The translations under genes and the position numbers were made by a program. A stretch of DNA of 64,000 bases from Desulfovibrio sp. JC022 (lineage in GTDB: Bacteria > Desulfobacterota > Desulfovibrionia > Desulfovibrionales > Desulfovibrionaceae). The stretch lies in the NCBI RefSeq assembly GCF_010470665.1, contig NZ_VOPZ01000002.1, forward strand, positions 113,056 to 177,055. Reading direction: 5' to 3'. Of the stretch, positions 1-7,360 are shown piece by piece (the first letter of the stretch is position 1; each line of letters starts with the position of its first letter). The notes beneath the pieces were generated by a model, which did no database searches, was not told where the DNA came from, and worked only from the letters and a program-made list of their open reading frames with translations.

Positions 1-60
1 AACTTTTGAAAAAAGTTTCCCCCTCTGGACTCCCCCTTCCAAACTTTTTAGTAAGCTTCG
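1..60 (-). repeat. Interspersed intergenic repeat, copy 1
   Basis: Read on the minus strand this begins GCGAAGCTTACTAAAAAGTT and continues into a G-rich then A/T-rich stretch. The same opening, with small changes, recurs at 18680 and 24365. Its C-rich part resembles the 18534-18617 copy read on the plus strand. It lies downstream of the last prophage gene and marks the left end of the coding block in this window. Confidence 0.55.
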
Positions 61-147
61 CTCAATTAACTAAGACCCTATTTTCATATAAAATCAGTAC
101 AACTTTTCAAGCTGCCCCAGATAAAAACTATTAAATTTTTGGGCTTC

Positions 148-261
148 TTACTCCCCTACAATACGTACTATCTTTTTACACTTGGGGCACTTAACCTGCA
201 CTTCAACAACTTTACCTTTCATCAAAAGTCTGCGGCAGACCGGACAACGGTGCTCACTCAT
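148..261 (-). CDS. Com-like small zinc-finger protein (phage)
   Basis: A 37-residue protein read directly from the sequence. It contains two CxxC pairs, CPVC near residues 6-9 and CPKC near residues 25-28, separated by a basic and hydrophobic linker, and ends in IVRIVGE. This is the layout of the Com family of Mu-like phages, small zinc-binding proteins; Mu Com activates translation of the mom DNA-modification gene. The ATG overlaps the TGA of the upstream gene (ATGA), so it is translationally coupled and closes the prophage operon. The zinc-ribbon nature is clear; the regulatory role is inferred from the family only. A GNAT-like protein, the fold class to which Mom belongs, lies two genes upstream. 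Confidence 0.7.
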   Translation of the reverse strand: MSEHRCPVCRRLLMKGKVVEVQVKCPKCKKIVRIVGE

Positions 262-737
262 TGCATTACTCCTTTGGAACGGGTTAAAATTTCTTTATTA
301 ATCTTAGCCTTACCTGCCACCCCGTCCGGGCTGGTGAGAATGGTTTTCCTCCTGCCTAGCGCATGCACCTTGCGCATACGCCCTTCGGTTTCCTTACGCC
401 GGGCAACTTTGATATCAAACTCGGCATTCTGACGGTCCACTTCCTGCTGACGGACGTCATTGGGATGCAACCATTCACCGTCAATTTTGTTGTATCCGGC
501 ATTCTGCATTTCACCAGGCGTATACCAATGCCCGGTCTTATCAGAAAAAGTCCAATCTTCTGGGACGCTCCAATCCGACGGGGCATTAAGTCCCTGCTTA
601 GTAGATGAAGGATTGGTGCCGTAGGTGTAGCTGTGCCACTTGAAATAACCGTTAAAACCGGGCGAACCGTTATTGAACCAGACATGTGACTGTCCCTTCT
701 CAGCCGCAGGCAAATCAGGCCTGTAATAATTAGACAT
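258..737 (-). CDS. Phage hypothetical protein, 159 aa
   Basis: The N-terminal half is rich in aromatic residues, Gly and Asn (many Trp and Tyr between residues 20 and 90). The C-terminal half is charged and probably helical. No catalytic motif is visible. The ATG has a clear GGGAG ribosome site, and the gene is packed between a proline-rich phage protein and the Com-like gene, so it belongs to the same phage operon. I do not recognise the family; proteins of this kind occur in podophage-type packaging regions, so a virion or tail-associated role is a guess. Confidence 0.7.
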   Translation of the reverse strand: MSNYYRPDLPAAEKGQSHVWFNNGSPGFNGYFKWHSYTYGTNPSSTKQGLNAPSDWSVPEDWTFSDKTGHWYTPGEMQNAGYNKIDGEWLHPNDVRQQEVDRQNAEFDIKVARRKETEGRMRKVHALGRRKTILTSPDGVAGKAKINKEILTRSKGVMQ

Positions 738-746
738 AATTCTCCC

Positions 747-1007
747 CTACTGGCCTAATTTGGTCTTTTGGGCCTGTAAACTCTGAGTAGCCGTTGTCAG
801 CTGCCCGATATCACCCTGACCACCGGTCAATACAGTTGCGCTGCGCCCTTTTTTCATACGCTCCATCTCGCGCATTCTCTTAGCCTTCAGCTCCTCTTCG
901 CTCTTATTGATGGCGTCCATCTTAGGTGGTTCAGGTGCCGGGGCCACCGGGGGTGCCGGTGGCGGTGAAACTGGTGATGAAGGTGCTTTTCCTCCTCCGC
1001 CTCCCAT
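747..1007 (-). CDS. Small Gly/Pro-rich phage protein, 86 aa
   Basis: It starts with a glycine run, followed by a proline/alanine-rich segment (residues about 10-30), a charged helix rich in Lys, Arg, Glu and Met (about 34-56), and a tail with TVLTGG near residue 60. Low-complexity N-termini before an RSATVLTG-type motif are seen in small phage proteins near terminase and portal genes. The second ATG at 1007 was preferred to the one at 1013 because GGAG lies 7 bases before it and only one base before the other. It is almost contiguous with the upstream GNAT gene. Function unknown; a minor virion or head-assembly role is possible. Confidence 0.65.
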   Translation of the reverse strand: MGGGGGKAPSSPVSPPPAPPVAPAPEPPKMDAINKSEEELKAKRMREMERMKKGRSATVLTGGQGDIGQLTTATQSLQAQKTKLGQ

Positions 1008-1009
1008 AA

Positions 1010-1600
1010 TCATTCTCCTTGTTTAGAAATTTGTGTGACGGGCACGTTGCCCTCATTATTCCTGACCGCACAAAAAATTGCGGCATCAACGCTTTTGTCT
1101 TCAGCTGCCAGATAGGCAGCCTGCGGAAGAATTCCCGCTCTCCTGAAACCGGACCTTTCCGCCATGCGGCAGGCCAGCTGATTAATCATGGGTATCAACC
1201 CCTTTATACAGTCGAATATATATTCGCCCACTACGTCAGTTGCTGACAATAGATGACGCAGTACCCCGCGCCCCATCTGCAAAGTTCCTTTACCGTGAAA
1301 TCCGGGCATAATAGCAATATGCACAAAGCACGATTTCGGACTAAAACCATTCAGCCAGAACAATCCTGCGGGTTGCTGATCCTTAAATCCGAAAAAGAAA
1401 TGCTGATCTTCGCGACGCACCAGCTTTCGAAAATCACAAAATGATTCAATTGTTCCGTCATAAAAAATTACCGGAAGTTGTCCGGCCTTACCCATGATTT
1501 CCCAGAACCAGCGTAAATGCCCGTCGGTAAGTGACTCACTGCCGTCAAAGTTTCTGAATTTATAAAAGGTAAAACCTCCGTCCACTTCAAATCCGTACAT
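1010..1600 (-). CDS. GNAT-fold phage protein, 196 aa
   Basis: The middle of the protein reads VHIAIMPGFHGKGTLQMGRG (about residues 92-111), which fits beta4 and the pyrophosphate-binding loop of the GCN5-related N-acetyltransferase fold. A later segment ending in SGFRRAGILPQA matches the usual C-terminal GF-xx-G element. Start ATG has an AGGAG site and overlaps the terL stop (TGATG). GNAT-like proteins are frequent next to terminase and portal genes of podophages; Mom of phage Mu also has a GNAT-like fold. Whether this copy modifies DNA, a protein or nothing cannot be told from sequence. Confidence 0.75.
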   Translation of the reverse strand: MYGFEVDGGFTFYKFRNFDGSESLTDGHLRWFWEIMGKAGQLPVIFYDGTIESFCDFRKLVRREDQHFFFGFKDQQPAGLFWLNGFSPKSCFVHIAIMPGFHGKGTLQMGRGVLRHLLSATDVVGEYIFDCIKGLIPMINQLACRMAERSGFRRAGILPQAAYLAAEDKSVDAAIFCAVRNNEGNVPVTQISKQGE

Positions 1601-3141
1601 CAGCCCGCTCCTGTAAAAATGTCGTAATCCATAAGACCCTGCATCTCTTCCTGCTGCTCCAGCACGTGCTGCTGCTTAGGAAAGACAGTACCCAGTGCGG
1701 GGTCCAGAATACGGGCCATGCAATCGAGCATGTCATCATGAGCAGAAACGGGAAAAGCAAGATATTCATCATCGATAAATTCACGCACAAGATCGCGCTC
1801 ACGGCCTTGATGATCCATGAACCGGGCCTGCCATGGCAGGTAGAACCGCCCCTGTTCAAATAGAGGAACCAGTTTGCGGATGCGGTCCGTCTTGGGTACG
1901 TTTCCCCCCAGCGGATCAATAGAAAAACGGTAATTCTGCTCATTCATGACATATTGCATGTGCTCCACATCGGCCTGCTGCCCGTACTTTTCATAACCCA
2001 CAGCCAGCGGGCTATAAGCACGATGCAACCGGAACAATGCCCGTGCCCGCTCAGTAAGATTCAAACGGTCACGAATACCGTCAATGAGATAATAGTTGCA
2101 GTCCGGCCCCAGCCCGATAACCAGCATGACCGTATAATCGCTGCCGGATTTTTTCTCACTGGCCGGGTCCACCAGCAAATAACGGTTGAACTGCTGCCAG
2201 CGCGTTTTGCCGCTGCGGTCACGCGGGTCCCAACGGCAAAGCCATTCCTCACGGAAACCCTGCACGTCATCCGCGCGCGGGTCCTGCATCATCTGGCAGC
2301 CGAACACATAAGGTCCCATTTCCCGCCGCTTTGTCTGCAATTGCTCACGGGTCAAAAGCATAGGTTCACCGTCCATAGTACCATCCGCAGTAGCCGGATA
2401 AACACGGGGAATTGCAGCCTCACGCTTCATCATTTCCCGATAAGTATCGTTAAAGTGATAACGGGTCCCGATGTACCGCTTGATGCCCTCACGGGTACCG
2501 AGGTTGATGGACAATGCCCATGCCTCAGTGGTCTTAAAAATCATATCCGGCGAGGAAACCGACTCGCGGGTCACCACATCATCATAGATAAGCCGGGAGA
2601 AATGTTTGCCCGTGGGCTGTCCGTCCACCAGTCCCCAAGCTTCTACCGTGGCTTCTTTGGGATTTGATTTACGTTTGACGATAATCCCATCCTCTTCAGA
2701 CCATTTGGGGGAATCCTTTTTGGGATTAGCCCAGAGCACATCCGGGTAGCACTGCTTGAGCAGCTCGTTACGTTCAAATTCCTGCTTGATCTGACGCAGA
2801 AATCCCTTGGCAACAGGCCGGGTGTGGCTGAAAATTCCTACGGTAACTTCCGGGTCACGCAAAATATCCTGTATGGTCAACGCGAAAGTAATGATGGTCG
2901 ATTTGTAATGCTCACGAGACCAGAGATCGAGATGTCCATCCGGGTTGGCCTGCACTTCGCGGCAACGTTCAAATACCCATTCGTTATTAGCGTCAGCACG
3001 GCCCAGCAACCGGGTCAGCAAAAAGAAAAGATCATTGCGGCCCAATTCTGCCATAATCAGCAAGGGCTGCTTATGCTGCTCCGCTTCACGCAGAATTTGG
3101 GCGTACCATTTATTTGCGCTGTCCAGATCCGTAAACTTCAT
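1600..3141 (-). CDS. terL: Phage terminase large subunit, 513 aa
   Basis: Motor and nuclease of the DNA-packaging machine: it cuts concatemeric phage DNA and pumps it into the procapsid. A Walker A-like segment, SREHYKST, lies at about residues 75-82, and a Walker B-like LIYDD at about 184-188. The RNase H-like nuclease starts at LVDPA (Asp near 325), and a terminal HDDMLD near residue 477 supplies further metal-binding acids. Length is normal and no motif is lost, so the gene looks intact although no portal or capsid gene is in view. ATG at 3141 was chosen over the TTG codon just before it because of the GGGAG site. It overlaps the upstream small gene by about 30 bases. Confidence 0.9.
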   Translation of the reverse strand: MKFTDLDSANKWYAQILREAEQHKQPLLIMAELGRNDLFFLLTRLLGRADANNEWVFERCREVQANPDGHLDLWSREHYKSTIITFALTIQDILRDPEVTVGIFSHTRPVAKGFLRQIKQEFERNELLKQCYPDVLWANPKKDSPKWSEEDGIIVKRKSNPKEATVEAWGLVDGQPTGKHFSRLIYDDVVTRESVSSPDMIFKTTEAWALSINLGTREGIKRYIGTRYHFNDTYREMMKREAAIPRVYPATADGTMDGEPMLLTREQLQTKRREMGPYVFGCQMMQDPRADDVQGFREEWLCRWDPRDRSGKTRWQQFNRYLLVDPASEKKSGSDYTVMLVIGLGPDCNYYLIDGIRDRLNLTERARALFRLHRAYSPLAVGYEKYGQQADVEHMQYVMNEQNYRFSIDPLGGNVPKTDRIRKLVPLFEQGRFYLPWQARFMDHQGRERDLVREFIDDEYLAFPVSAHDDMLDCMARILDPALGTVFPKQQHVLEQQEEMQGLMDYDIFTGAG

Positions 3142-3391
3142 CAAGTTTCTCCCTCAGTTCCGGGCTGATAGCACGGCTTTTCTTCGCACCTTTTGCCGCT
3201 GTACCCTCCTTTTTAGTGTCTGTGATGCCCCATGCTTTGCGTTCCATGTCGTGCCTTTTGTGCATGATGTCGAGCTTGGCTTTCAGGTCTTTGACCATGT
3301 CAGAATCATTGCCCTCTACTGCCAGTGCGAACACCTCCCGGAACCGGTCCAGCTCCTCTTTCTGTTTTTTAATGACTTCACTTTTTGTCAT
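3110..3391 (-). CDS. Small phage protein, possible terminase small subunit, 93 aa
   Basis: A highly charged, probably all-helical protein (residues 1-60 are mostly Lys, Glu, Asp and Arg with heptad-like spacing) with a basic C-terminal region. It lies directly before terL and overlaps it, the usual place of the small subunit that recognises DNA. No helix-turn-helix is obvious, so the terminase role rests on position, size and charge. The alternative is a generic coiled-coil phage protein. Confidence 0.65.
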   Translation of the reverse strand: MTKSEVIKKQKEELDRFREVFALAVEGNDSDMVKDLKAKLDIMHKRHDMERKAWGITDTKKEGTAAKGAKKSRAISPELREKLDEVYGSGQRK

Positions 3392-3423
3392 TTTTTCTCC
3401 AAAAAATATTTAATTTGATGCGC

Positions 3424-3490
3424 TGCGCGCTTTGTCAGATGATTTCGCCTCCGGCGGCCAAAGGGGATAATCCCCTTTGGAATCCCTATT
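3424..3490. repeat. GC-rich hairpin repeat inside the prophage operon
   Basis: Contains the perfect palindromic stem CCAAAGGGGA-TAA-TCCCCTTTGG at 3458-3480, preceded by CGCCTCCGGCGG. The form resembles short palindromic intergenic repeats of this bacterial group. It sits between two co-directional phage genes in a 149-base gap, so it may have inserted after integration or may serve as a transcript processing or attenuation site. Confidence 0.55.
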
Positions 3491-3540
3491 AGTTGGGTCA
3501 GGATTCCTTTTGCTCTGGCGAGCTAAATTCATCATTTTTG

Positions 3541-3765
3541 CTAGTGAACCCATTTTGTTTCCGGCAGGCAGGAAATTTCAGCTCTCGCCCGATTCATGCA
3601 CTTACGGCAGAGCCGGGCTTCGCGAACCATCTTGCGTTTACCAAAGTGAATCTCGATTTTAAACGGCTCCAGTACATCTGTACGTCCGCATCGTTCACAG
3701 CGATCTCCGTCAAACATCCCGCCAATCCATGCCGAGGCTTCAGCCAGTATTGCTGTCCCGGTCAT
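3541..3765 (-). CDS. Small zinc-finger phage protein, 74 aa
   Basis: Two cysteine pairs, CERC near residues 23-26 and CRKC near residues 53-56, are separated by a basic segment with the look of a treble-clef or zinc-ribbon fold. A final cysteine lies in SCLPETK. The start overlaps the stop of the XhlA-like gene, so it is translationally coupled. Its place in a lysis/packaging operon suggests a phage accessory protein. Metal binding is likely; nucleic-acid binding is plausible but not shown. Confidence 0.7.
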   Translation of the reverse strand: MTGTAILAEASAWIGGMFDGDRCERCGRTDVLEPFKIEIHFGKRKMVREARLCRKCMNRARAEISCLPETKWVH

Positions 3766-3971
3766 TTGAAAGCCTCGTAAGCAACTCGCCCTGCTACCCC
3801 GGCAACAACAGCCGCAGTTCCCCAGACAGCCCTTTCCAAATTACGGAACTTCTCCGCATGGGTGTGGCAACGACGCGCCCCGTTAATTTCCGAGATATCC
3901 TCCTGAATGGACTTGACCCGTTCATCAATGCGGATGAGCAGATCCTGCAATTCACTCCTTTCCTCAACCAT
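3762..3971 (-). CDS. XhlA-like phage lysis accessory protein, 69 aa
   Basis: An N-terminal amphipathic coiled coil (about residues 1-45, with ELQDLLIRIDERVKSI) is followed by one hydrophobic segment near the C-terminus (AVWGTAAVVAGVAG). This is the layout of the hemolysin XhlA family, small membrane proteins encoded beside phage holins. The ATG at 3971 has a GGAGGG site and overlaps the holin gene by eight bases. The longer reading upstream of this ATG lies wholly inside the holin gene and was discarded. The role in lysis is inferred from family likeness and position. Confidence 0.7.
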   Translation of the reverse strand: MVEERSELQDLLIRIDERVKSIQEDISEINGARRCHTHAEKFRNLERAVWGTAAVVAGVAGRVAYEAFK

Positions 3972-4353
3972 TTTTTTCCCTCCATGTTTTTGCAACCTTC
4001 TCAGCACTGCGCCCGACCACGTATCCTCCAAGCCCAAGTTCCATAAGCGACCAGAGCTGCGCAGGCAGTTCCAGATGAGGAGCCTTGGTCCAGAACAAAG
4101 CAAGATACGGATAAAGAAGGTAGTTGTTAGCTACGATGGCAACAATGGTCAGCATCAGAATCGGCCGCCACGAACGCTGCAACCAGTTGCCGGACATCTC
4201 CGCCAGCATGATCTTGACCCTCGATTCAAGGTCTGCCAGTTCGCCACGATTCTGCATTTCCATGAGCCGCAGCTTCGCCTTTTCGCGCTCCCCGGCATCA
4301 GGCCAGATCTTGTCGATGATGGTCGACCCAAGATCGAGGATTGAACCGATCAT
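3964..4353 (-). CDS. Three-TM phage/GTA-type holin, 129 aa
   Basis: Residues 1-50 are charged and helical. They are followed by SGNWLQRSWRPILML near residue 55, a first membrane span, a second hydrophobic region and the C-terminal LMELGLGGYVVGRSAEK. This pattern, with W-x-RP-IL at the start of the span and GGYVVGRS near the end, is that of the three-TM holin family known from phages and gene-transfer agents. Holins open the inner membrane so that lysis enzymes can reach the wall. The start overlaps the previous stop (ATGA). No endolysin gene is visible nearby. Confidence 0.8.
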   Translation of the reverse strand: MIGSILDLGSTIIDKIWPDAGEREKAKLRLMEMQNRGELADLESRVKIMLAEMSGNWLQRSWRPILMLTIVAIVANNYLLYPYLALFWTKAPHLELPAQLWSLMELGLGGYVVGRSAEKVAKTWREKNG

Positions 4354-4559
4354 TCTGCCACCTCTACTCCGCCGCTACTTCCTCGACGTACGGGGCTGGA
4401 ATAAGTTGGGCGTACTTTCTGCCTCTTGTAATCGAGCAGGGAATTTCCGAATTCGAGCCATTCGGGATGCTCATCAATAAAAGATGCATAGTTTTTGATT
4501 GTTCGCCGCGTCTCAAGCGGATAAAGCGCGGCAAGTGTTTCTGCCTTGATTTCTTTCAC
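4350..4559 (-). CDS. Small phage hypothetical protein, 69 aa, first gene of the remnant
   Basis: The N-terminal half is helical and charged; the C-terminus is basic and rich in Ser and Gly. It has no recognisable motif. It is the most upstream gene of the minus-strand prophage block and overlaps the holin gene by four bases. An AGGAGGA-type ribosome site precedes the ATG. Function unknown. Confidence 0.6.
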   Translation of the reverse strand: MKEIKAETLAALYPLETRRTIKNYASFIDEHPEWLEFGNSLLDYKRQKVRPTYSSPVRRGSSGGVEVAE

Positions 4560-4594
4560 TATTTCGTCCTCCTATAACTATAAGATAATTGGCA

Positions 4595-4628
4595 GGGCGG
4601 ACCTGAAGTAGGTGACTCAGGTCCGCCC
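4595..4628. other. Perfect 12-bp inverted repeat at the prophage border
   Basis: GGGCGGACCTGA and TCAGGTCCGCCC are perfect complements around a 10-base loop. No real T-run follows on either strand, so it is not a textbook terminator. It separates the prophage remnant from the tauE/rhodanese operon. Confidence 0.5.
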
Positions 4629-4652
4629 GTGGGACTTTTGTGAAAAAATGAC

Positions 4653-4687
4653 AAAAAAAATCCTCCCTGACCGAAATCAAGGAGGAA
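4653..4687 (-). terminator. Rho-independent terminator after the TauE gene
   Basis: On the minus strand a nine-pair stem, CCTCCTTGA with TCAGGGAGG (one G-U pair), is followed directly by ATTTTTTTT. It lies about 30 bases past the stop of the permease gene ending at 4719. Confidence 0.85.
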
Positions 4688-4718
4688 GTACAAATCCTAT
4701 GGAATTAATGTTTAAACT

Positions 4719-5474
4719 TTAATTCAAAACAACAGACCATAGTAGTTTTATACCCAGCAGGATAAGCACCCCGCCGAGAAATTTCTTAACTGTAGCAGGC
4801 TTCATCTTAGCATGCATAACCTTGGTACCAAGATAACCGCCTCCCCAGGCAGCCAGTCCGGCAAAGATCAGTAGCTTAATGGAAACCGAGCCCATCATGG
4901 CATAAGCCGCAAAAGCGGTAATGGATGAAAAAGGCACAGCAAAAGCGGTTACAGTCGCTACCTTTTTGGGATTAAATCCCTGCATAATCATGAGCGGGGA
5001 GATAACACCTCCGCCGCCAACCCCGAGCAGTCCGGAAATAAATCCTGCCAAAACACCCACCAGAAACGGTCCGCCAAGCGGACGGTCCTCACGAAACTGG
5101 TCTTTATACTTGGAAGTCTTGAAGAATAGCATCATTGTCCCCGAAAAACACAGGAAACAGATAAATAGTATCATTAAAGACTTTAACGGCAGGAAGTGCC
5201 CGATCCAAGCTCCCAGCGGAGCCATGACCACCGAGGCAACCACAATGGGGATACCCAGTTTAAAATCAAGGCGCTTCTCCTTAATATTAGAATAAGTCGC
5301 CCCGATCATGCTGACAGCATTAACAAAAAGACCGGTAGGACGTGCCAGATCAAAAGGCACTCCCATCCACGTCAGAGTGGGAATAAGCACCACCGCCGAC
5401 CCCACTCCGCCAAGCGCGAAAAAAAAGCTCAGCAAAAATGAAACCAAGGTAATGCCCAAAGTCAACATATCCAT
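4719..5474 (-). CDS. TauE/SafE family sulfite/organosulfur permease, 251 aa
   Basis: An inner-membrane protein of about eight hydrophobic segments in two repeated halves. The glycine-rich family motifs are visible: ALGGVGSAVVLIPTL near residues 21-35 and GLLGVGGGGVISPLM near residues 151-165. The family exports sulfite, sulfoacetate or other anions of sulfur metabolism. The gene starts two bases after the rhodanese stop, so the two form one operon; together they suggest handling of reactive sulfur, with the rhodanese acting on sulfane sulfur and the permease moving a sulfur anion. The real substrate cannot be told from sequence. Confidence 0.85.
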   Translation of the reverse strand: MDMLTLGITLVSFLLSFFFALGGVGSAVVLIPTLTWMGVPFDLARPTGLFVNAVSMIGATYSNIKEKRLDFKLGIPIVVASVVMAPLGAWIGHFLPLKSLMILFICFLCFSGTMMLFFKTSKYKDQFREDRPLGGPFLVGVLAGFISGLLGVGGGGVISPLMIMQGFNPKKVATVTAFAVPFSSITAFAAYAMMGSVSIKLLIFAGLAAWGGGYLGTKVMHAKMKPATVKKFLGGVLILLGIKLLWSVVLN

Positions 5475-5476
5475 GG

Positions 5477-5857
5477 CTACATGTTGGCCAGCGGGCTGGG
5501 TTTGAATGCTTTGACCATATCTTCCATGGAAGCAGCCATGCCTTTGACCTGCTCAAAACCATGTGCGCGCAGCAGGGTATAAGCAACGGCGGAACGAAAA
5601 ATTGAGGTACAATAAGCAACCACCAGCTTATCTTTAGGCAGCTCTTCCATGCGAGCAGGCAGCTCATTAAGCGGAATATGCTTGGCAAAAGGAAGCACCA
5701 GATATTCCATCTCCTTATCAGAACGTACATCAAGAAAAACCACGTTATCCTGTCCATTACCAAGAGCCTTGCGCATACCTTCAACGCTCATAGTATGTTC
5801 ACCGGAACTCAGGAAATCAAAATCCATCTCAGCAACGGCATCGTTAAGAGCTTTCAT
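5477..5857 (-). CDS. Rhodanese-domain sulfurtransferase, 126 aa
   Basis: A single rhodanese domain. FLDVRSDKEM (residues 41-50) is the conserved D-x-R strand, and VVAYCTSIFRSA (79-90) holds the active-site loop with Cys83 and an Arg at the end of the six-residue loop. Such enzymes move sulfane sulfur through a cysteine persulfide. The ATG at 5857 was chosen because GGAG lies eight bases upstream; a longer reading to 5950 would run through the operator dyads. First gene of an operon with the TauE permease. Cytosolic, as no signal peptide is present. Confidence 0.85.
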   Translation of the reverse strand: MKALNDAVAEMDFDFLSSGEHTMSVEGMRKALGNGQDNVVFLDVRSDKEMEYLVLPFAKHIPLNELPARMEELPKDKLVVAYCTSIFRSAVAYTLLRAHGFEQVKGMAASMEDMVKAFKPSPLANM

Positions 5858-5887
5858 TTCAGACTCCAATCGTATGAATATGGTTAT

Positions 5888-5935
5888 TTGGCAAAATTGC
5901 CAAGTTTGAAACGTGAATTTGGTAATATTGCCAAA
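5888..5935 (-). promoter_or_regulatory. Two TTGGCAA dyads upstream of the rhodanese-TauE operon
   Basis: Site 1 (5888-5903) is TTGGCAA-N2-TTGCCAA, perfectly symmetric. Site 2 (5918-5935) is TTTGGTAATATTGCCAAA, symmetric except for one pair. Their centres lie 31 bases apart, close to three helical turns, as expected for cooperatively bound dimers. On the minus strand site 1 overlaps a TTGGCA that could be a -35 element, with TATTCA 17 bases on. No regulator gene is adjacent. Confidence 0.7.
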
Positions 5936-6059
5936 TAGAGGACAAGTCAAGCGGCTAAATCATTTTACAACAAAAAGATGATATCGAAAGAAAAACATAT
6001 ATATAGAGCATTGCGGTGTCTCACTGCCACTCATTAACCTCATCAATTCTGCTCCGAAG

Positions 6060-7070
6060 CTAGCGTAACAATGAGTCCAGCACCTGCACATGCTTTCCGT
6101 CAGGGAAAATTTCCATATAACGACGTGCGTACTCTGCGGCCTTCCCTCGCTGGTCAAGCTGCATGAAGCAACGGATAGCACCGTAGAGGGCATTTTCGTA
6201 ATACGGTGTATTATGATATTCACGAATAATCCTGCGGTAGGACCGCAACGCCCCATGCACATCATTCAGATGATAAAAATACAATCCGCCGATCTGGAGC
6301 AAAACTTCGCCTTTCACATTCTGGCAGGAGCTGAGTTCTTCAGCAATAAGCAATGCTGTTTCCGCGTCCCCAGCTTCTCCGGCATCAGCCAGGTAATGCG
6401 CATAATTTATAATCCAGCGGGCAAGGATCTCATTGAGCTGCGCCTGCCCCTTCAAGGACGGGGGAATCTCGACCGAAGTAAGCAGAGACAACCTGTCACG
6501 GGCTCGGGATAACCCTGACGACTTGGTAAATGAAAAAACCGGCAGAGGTTTGCGGCCAGCATAGGTTGCGGTCATCTGCCCGATATCAAGAATGGCAGTA
6601 GTGCCTTCTCCTTGGACGCCGACACTCCCTTCATCCAGAAAATAAAAACCTGCGTTCCCTTTCTGTGTCAGAGAAATATCAGTACCCCGAATGCCTATTC
6701 TTGTGCGAGGGGTGGCAATAACGGCCCCCTCACGCTTACTGAGCAAAGCCCTTAACACCCCGCGATAAAAAGTGCCGATAACAGTCTGTTTCACACCCTC
6801 GATTTCCCCGCCGAGCATAAATTCACTGTCCTCACCAAAACTCATGGTTGACCCGGCATCAAGTCGCAGAACGGCCTTGCCGTCCGGCCCGGTGCGCAAC
6901 ACATCCCCGACCTGAACTTCCTGACCGATCTGGACCCGGACGAAAAAATCCTGATTGGAACGACGCAATTCCACTGTGCCGGTCAGCATCTCAAGTGAAG
7001 CAGCATATGCTGTAGATGAAGCTACTATCCAGACCAGCAGAATTAACGAAAAGAACAGAGCACGCCGCAT
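6060..7070 (-). CDS. Secreted FecR-domain protein with TPR-like C-terminus, 336 aa
   Basis: A signal peptide spans residues 1-23 (ending AYA-AS). A FecR domain follows (about 35-150): GDVLRTGPDGKAVLRL, a Gly-rich strand-turn region and the typical TPRTRIGIRGTDISL near residues 121-135. The C-terminal 130 residues are helical and repeat-like, with A-x-x-Y patterns of TPRs. FecR-domain proteins with a signal peptide, unlike true anti-sigma FecR, are exported and often accompany surface polysaccharide or adhesin systems. It stands alone, divergent from the chemotaxis receptor, so its partner is unknown. Confidence 0.8.
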   Translation of the reverse strand: MRRALFFSLILLVWIVASSTAYAASLEMLTGTVELRRSNQDFFVRVQIGQEVQVGDVLRTGPDGKAVLRLDAGSTMSFGEDSEFMLGGEIEGVKQTVIGTFYRGVLRALLSKREGAVIATPRTRIGIRGTDISLTQKGNAGFYFLDEGSVGVQGEGTTAILDIGQMTATYAGRKPLPVFSFTKSSGLSRARDRLSLLTSVEIPPSLKGQAQLNEILARWIINYAHYLADAGEAGDAETALLIAEELSSCQNVKGEVLLQIGGLYFYHLNDVHGALRSYRRIIREYHNTPYYENALYGAIRCFMQLDQRGKAAEYARRYMEIFPDGKHVQVLDSLLR

Positions 7071-7360
7071 CAGAATCTCCTCCTTTATGGAAAAATTGAA
7101 GAGAACCGTAAACTAGAAAAACCGTCACATGAAACTTAATAATATCGAAAATTATGCTCAAAGGCACGACAAAAGACCTATACCTACATCTTACCAACAA
7201 TCCGGACGTAAAATCCCTTGAGAATGGTTTCAACGACAACCATAAAACAACTTAACCTGAATATAATCATAGCTTTCAGGTATAATTCATGACACCTTAA
7301 AACAAGAATGAGAAGCACTATCAAGTGAACCTCATAACTAAACCAAAATAAGGAAAACTA

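Noticed and set aside
1954-2667. Plus-strand frame of 237 codons
   Set aside because: Opposite terL, which has complete ATPase and nuclease motifs.
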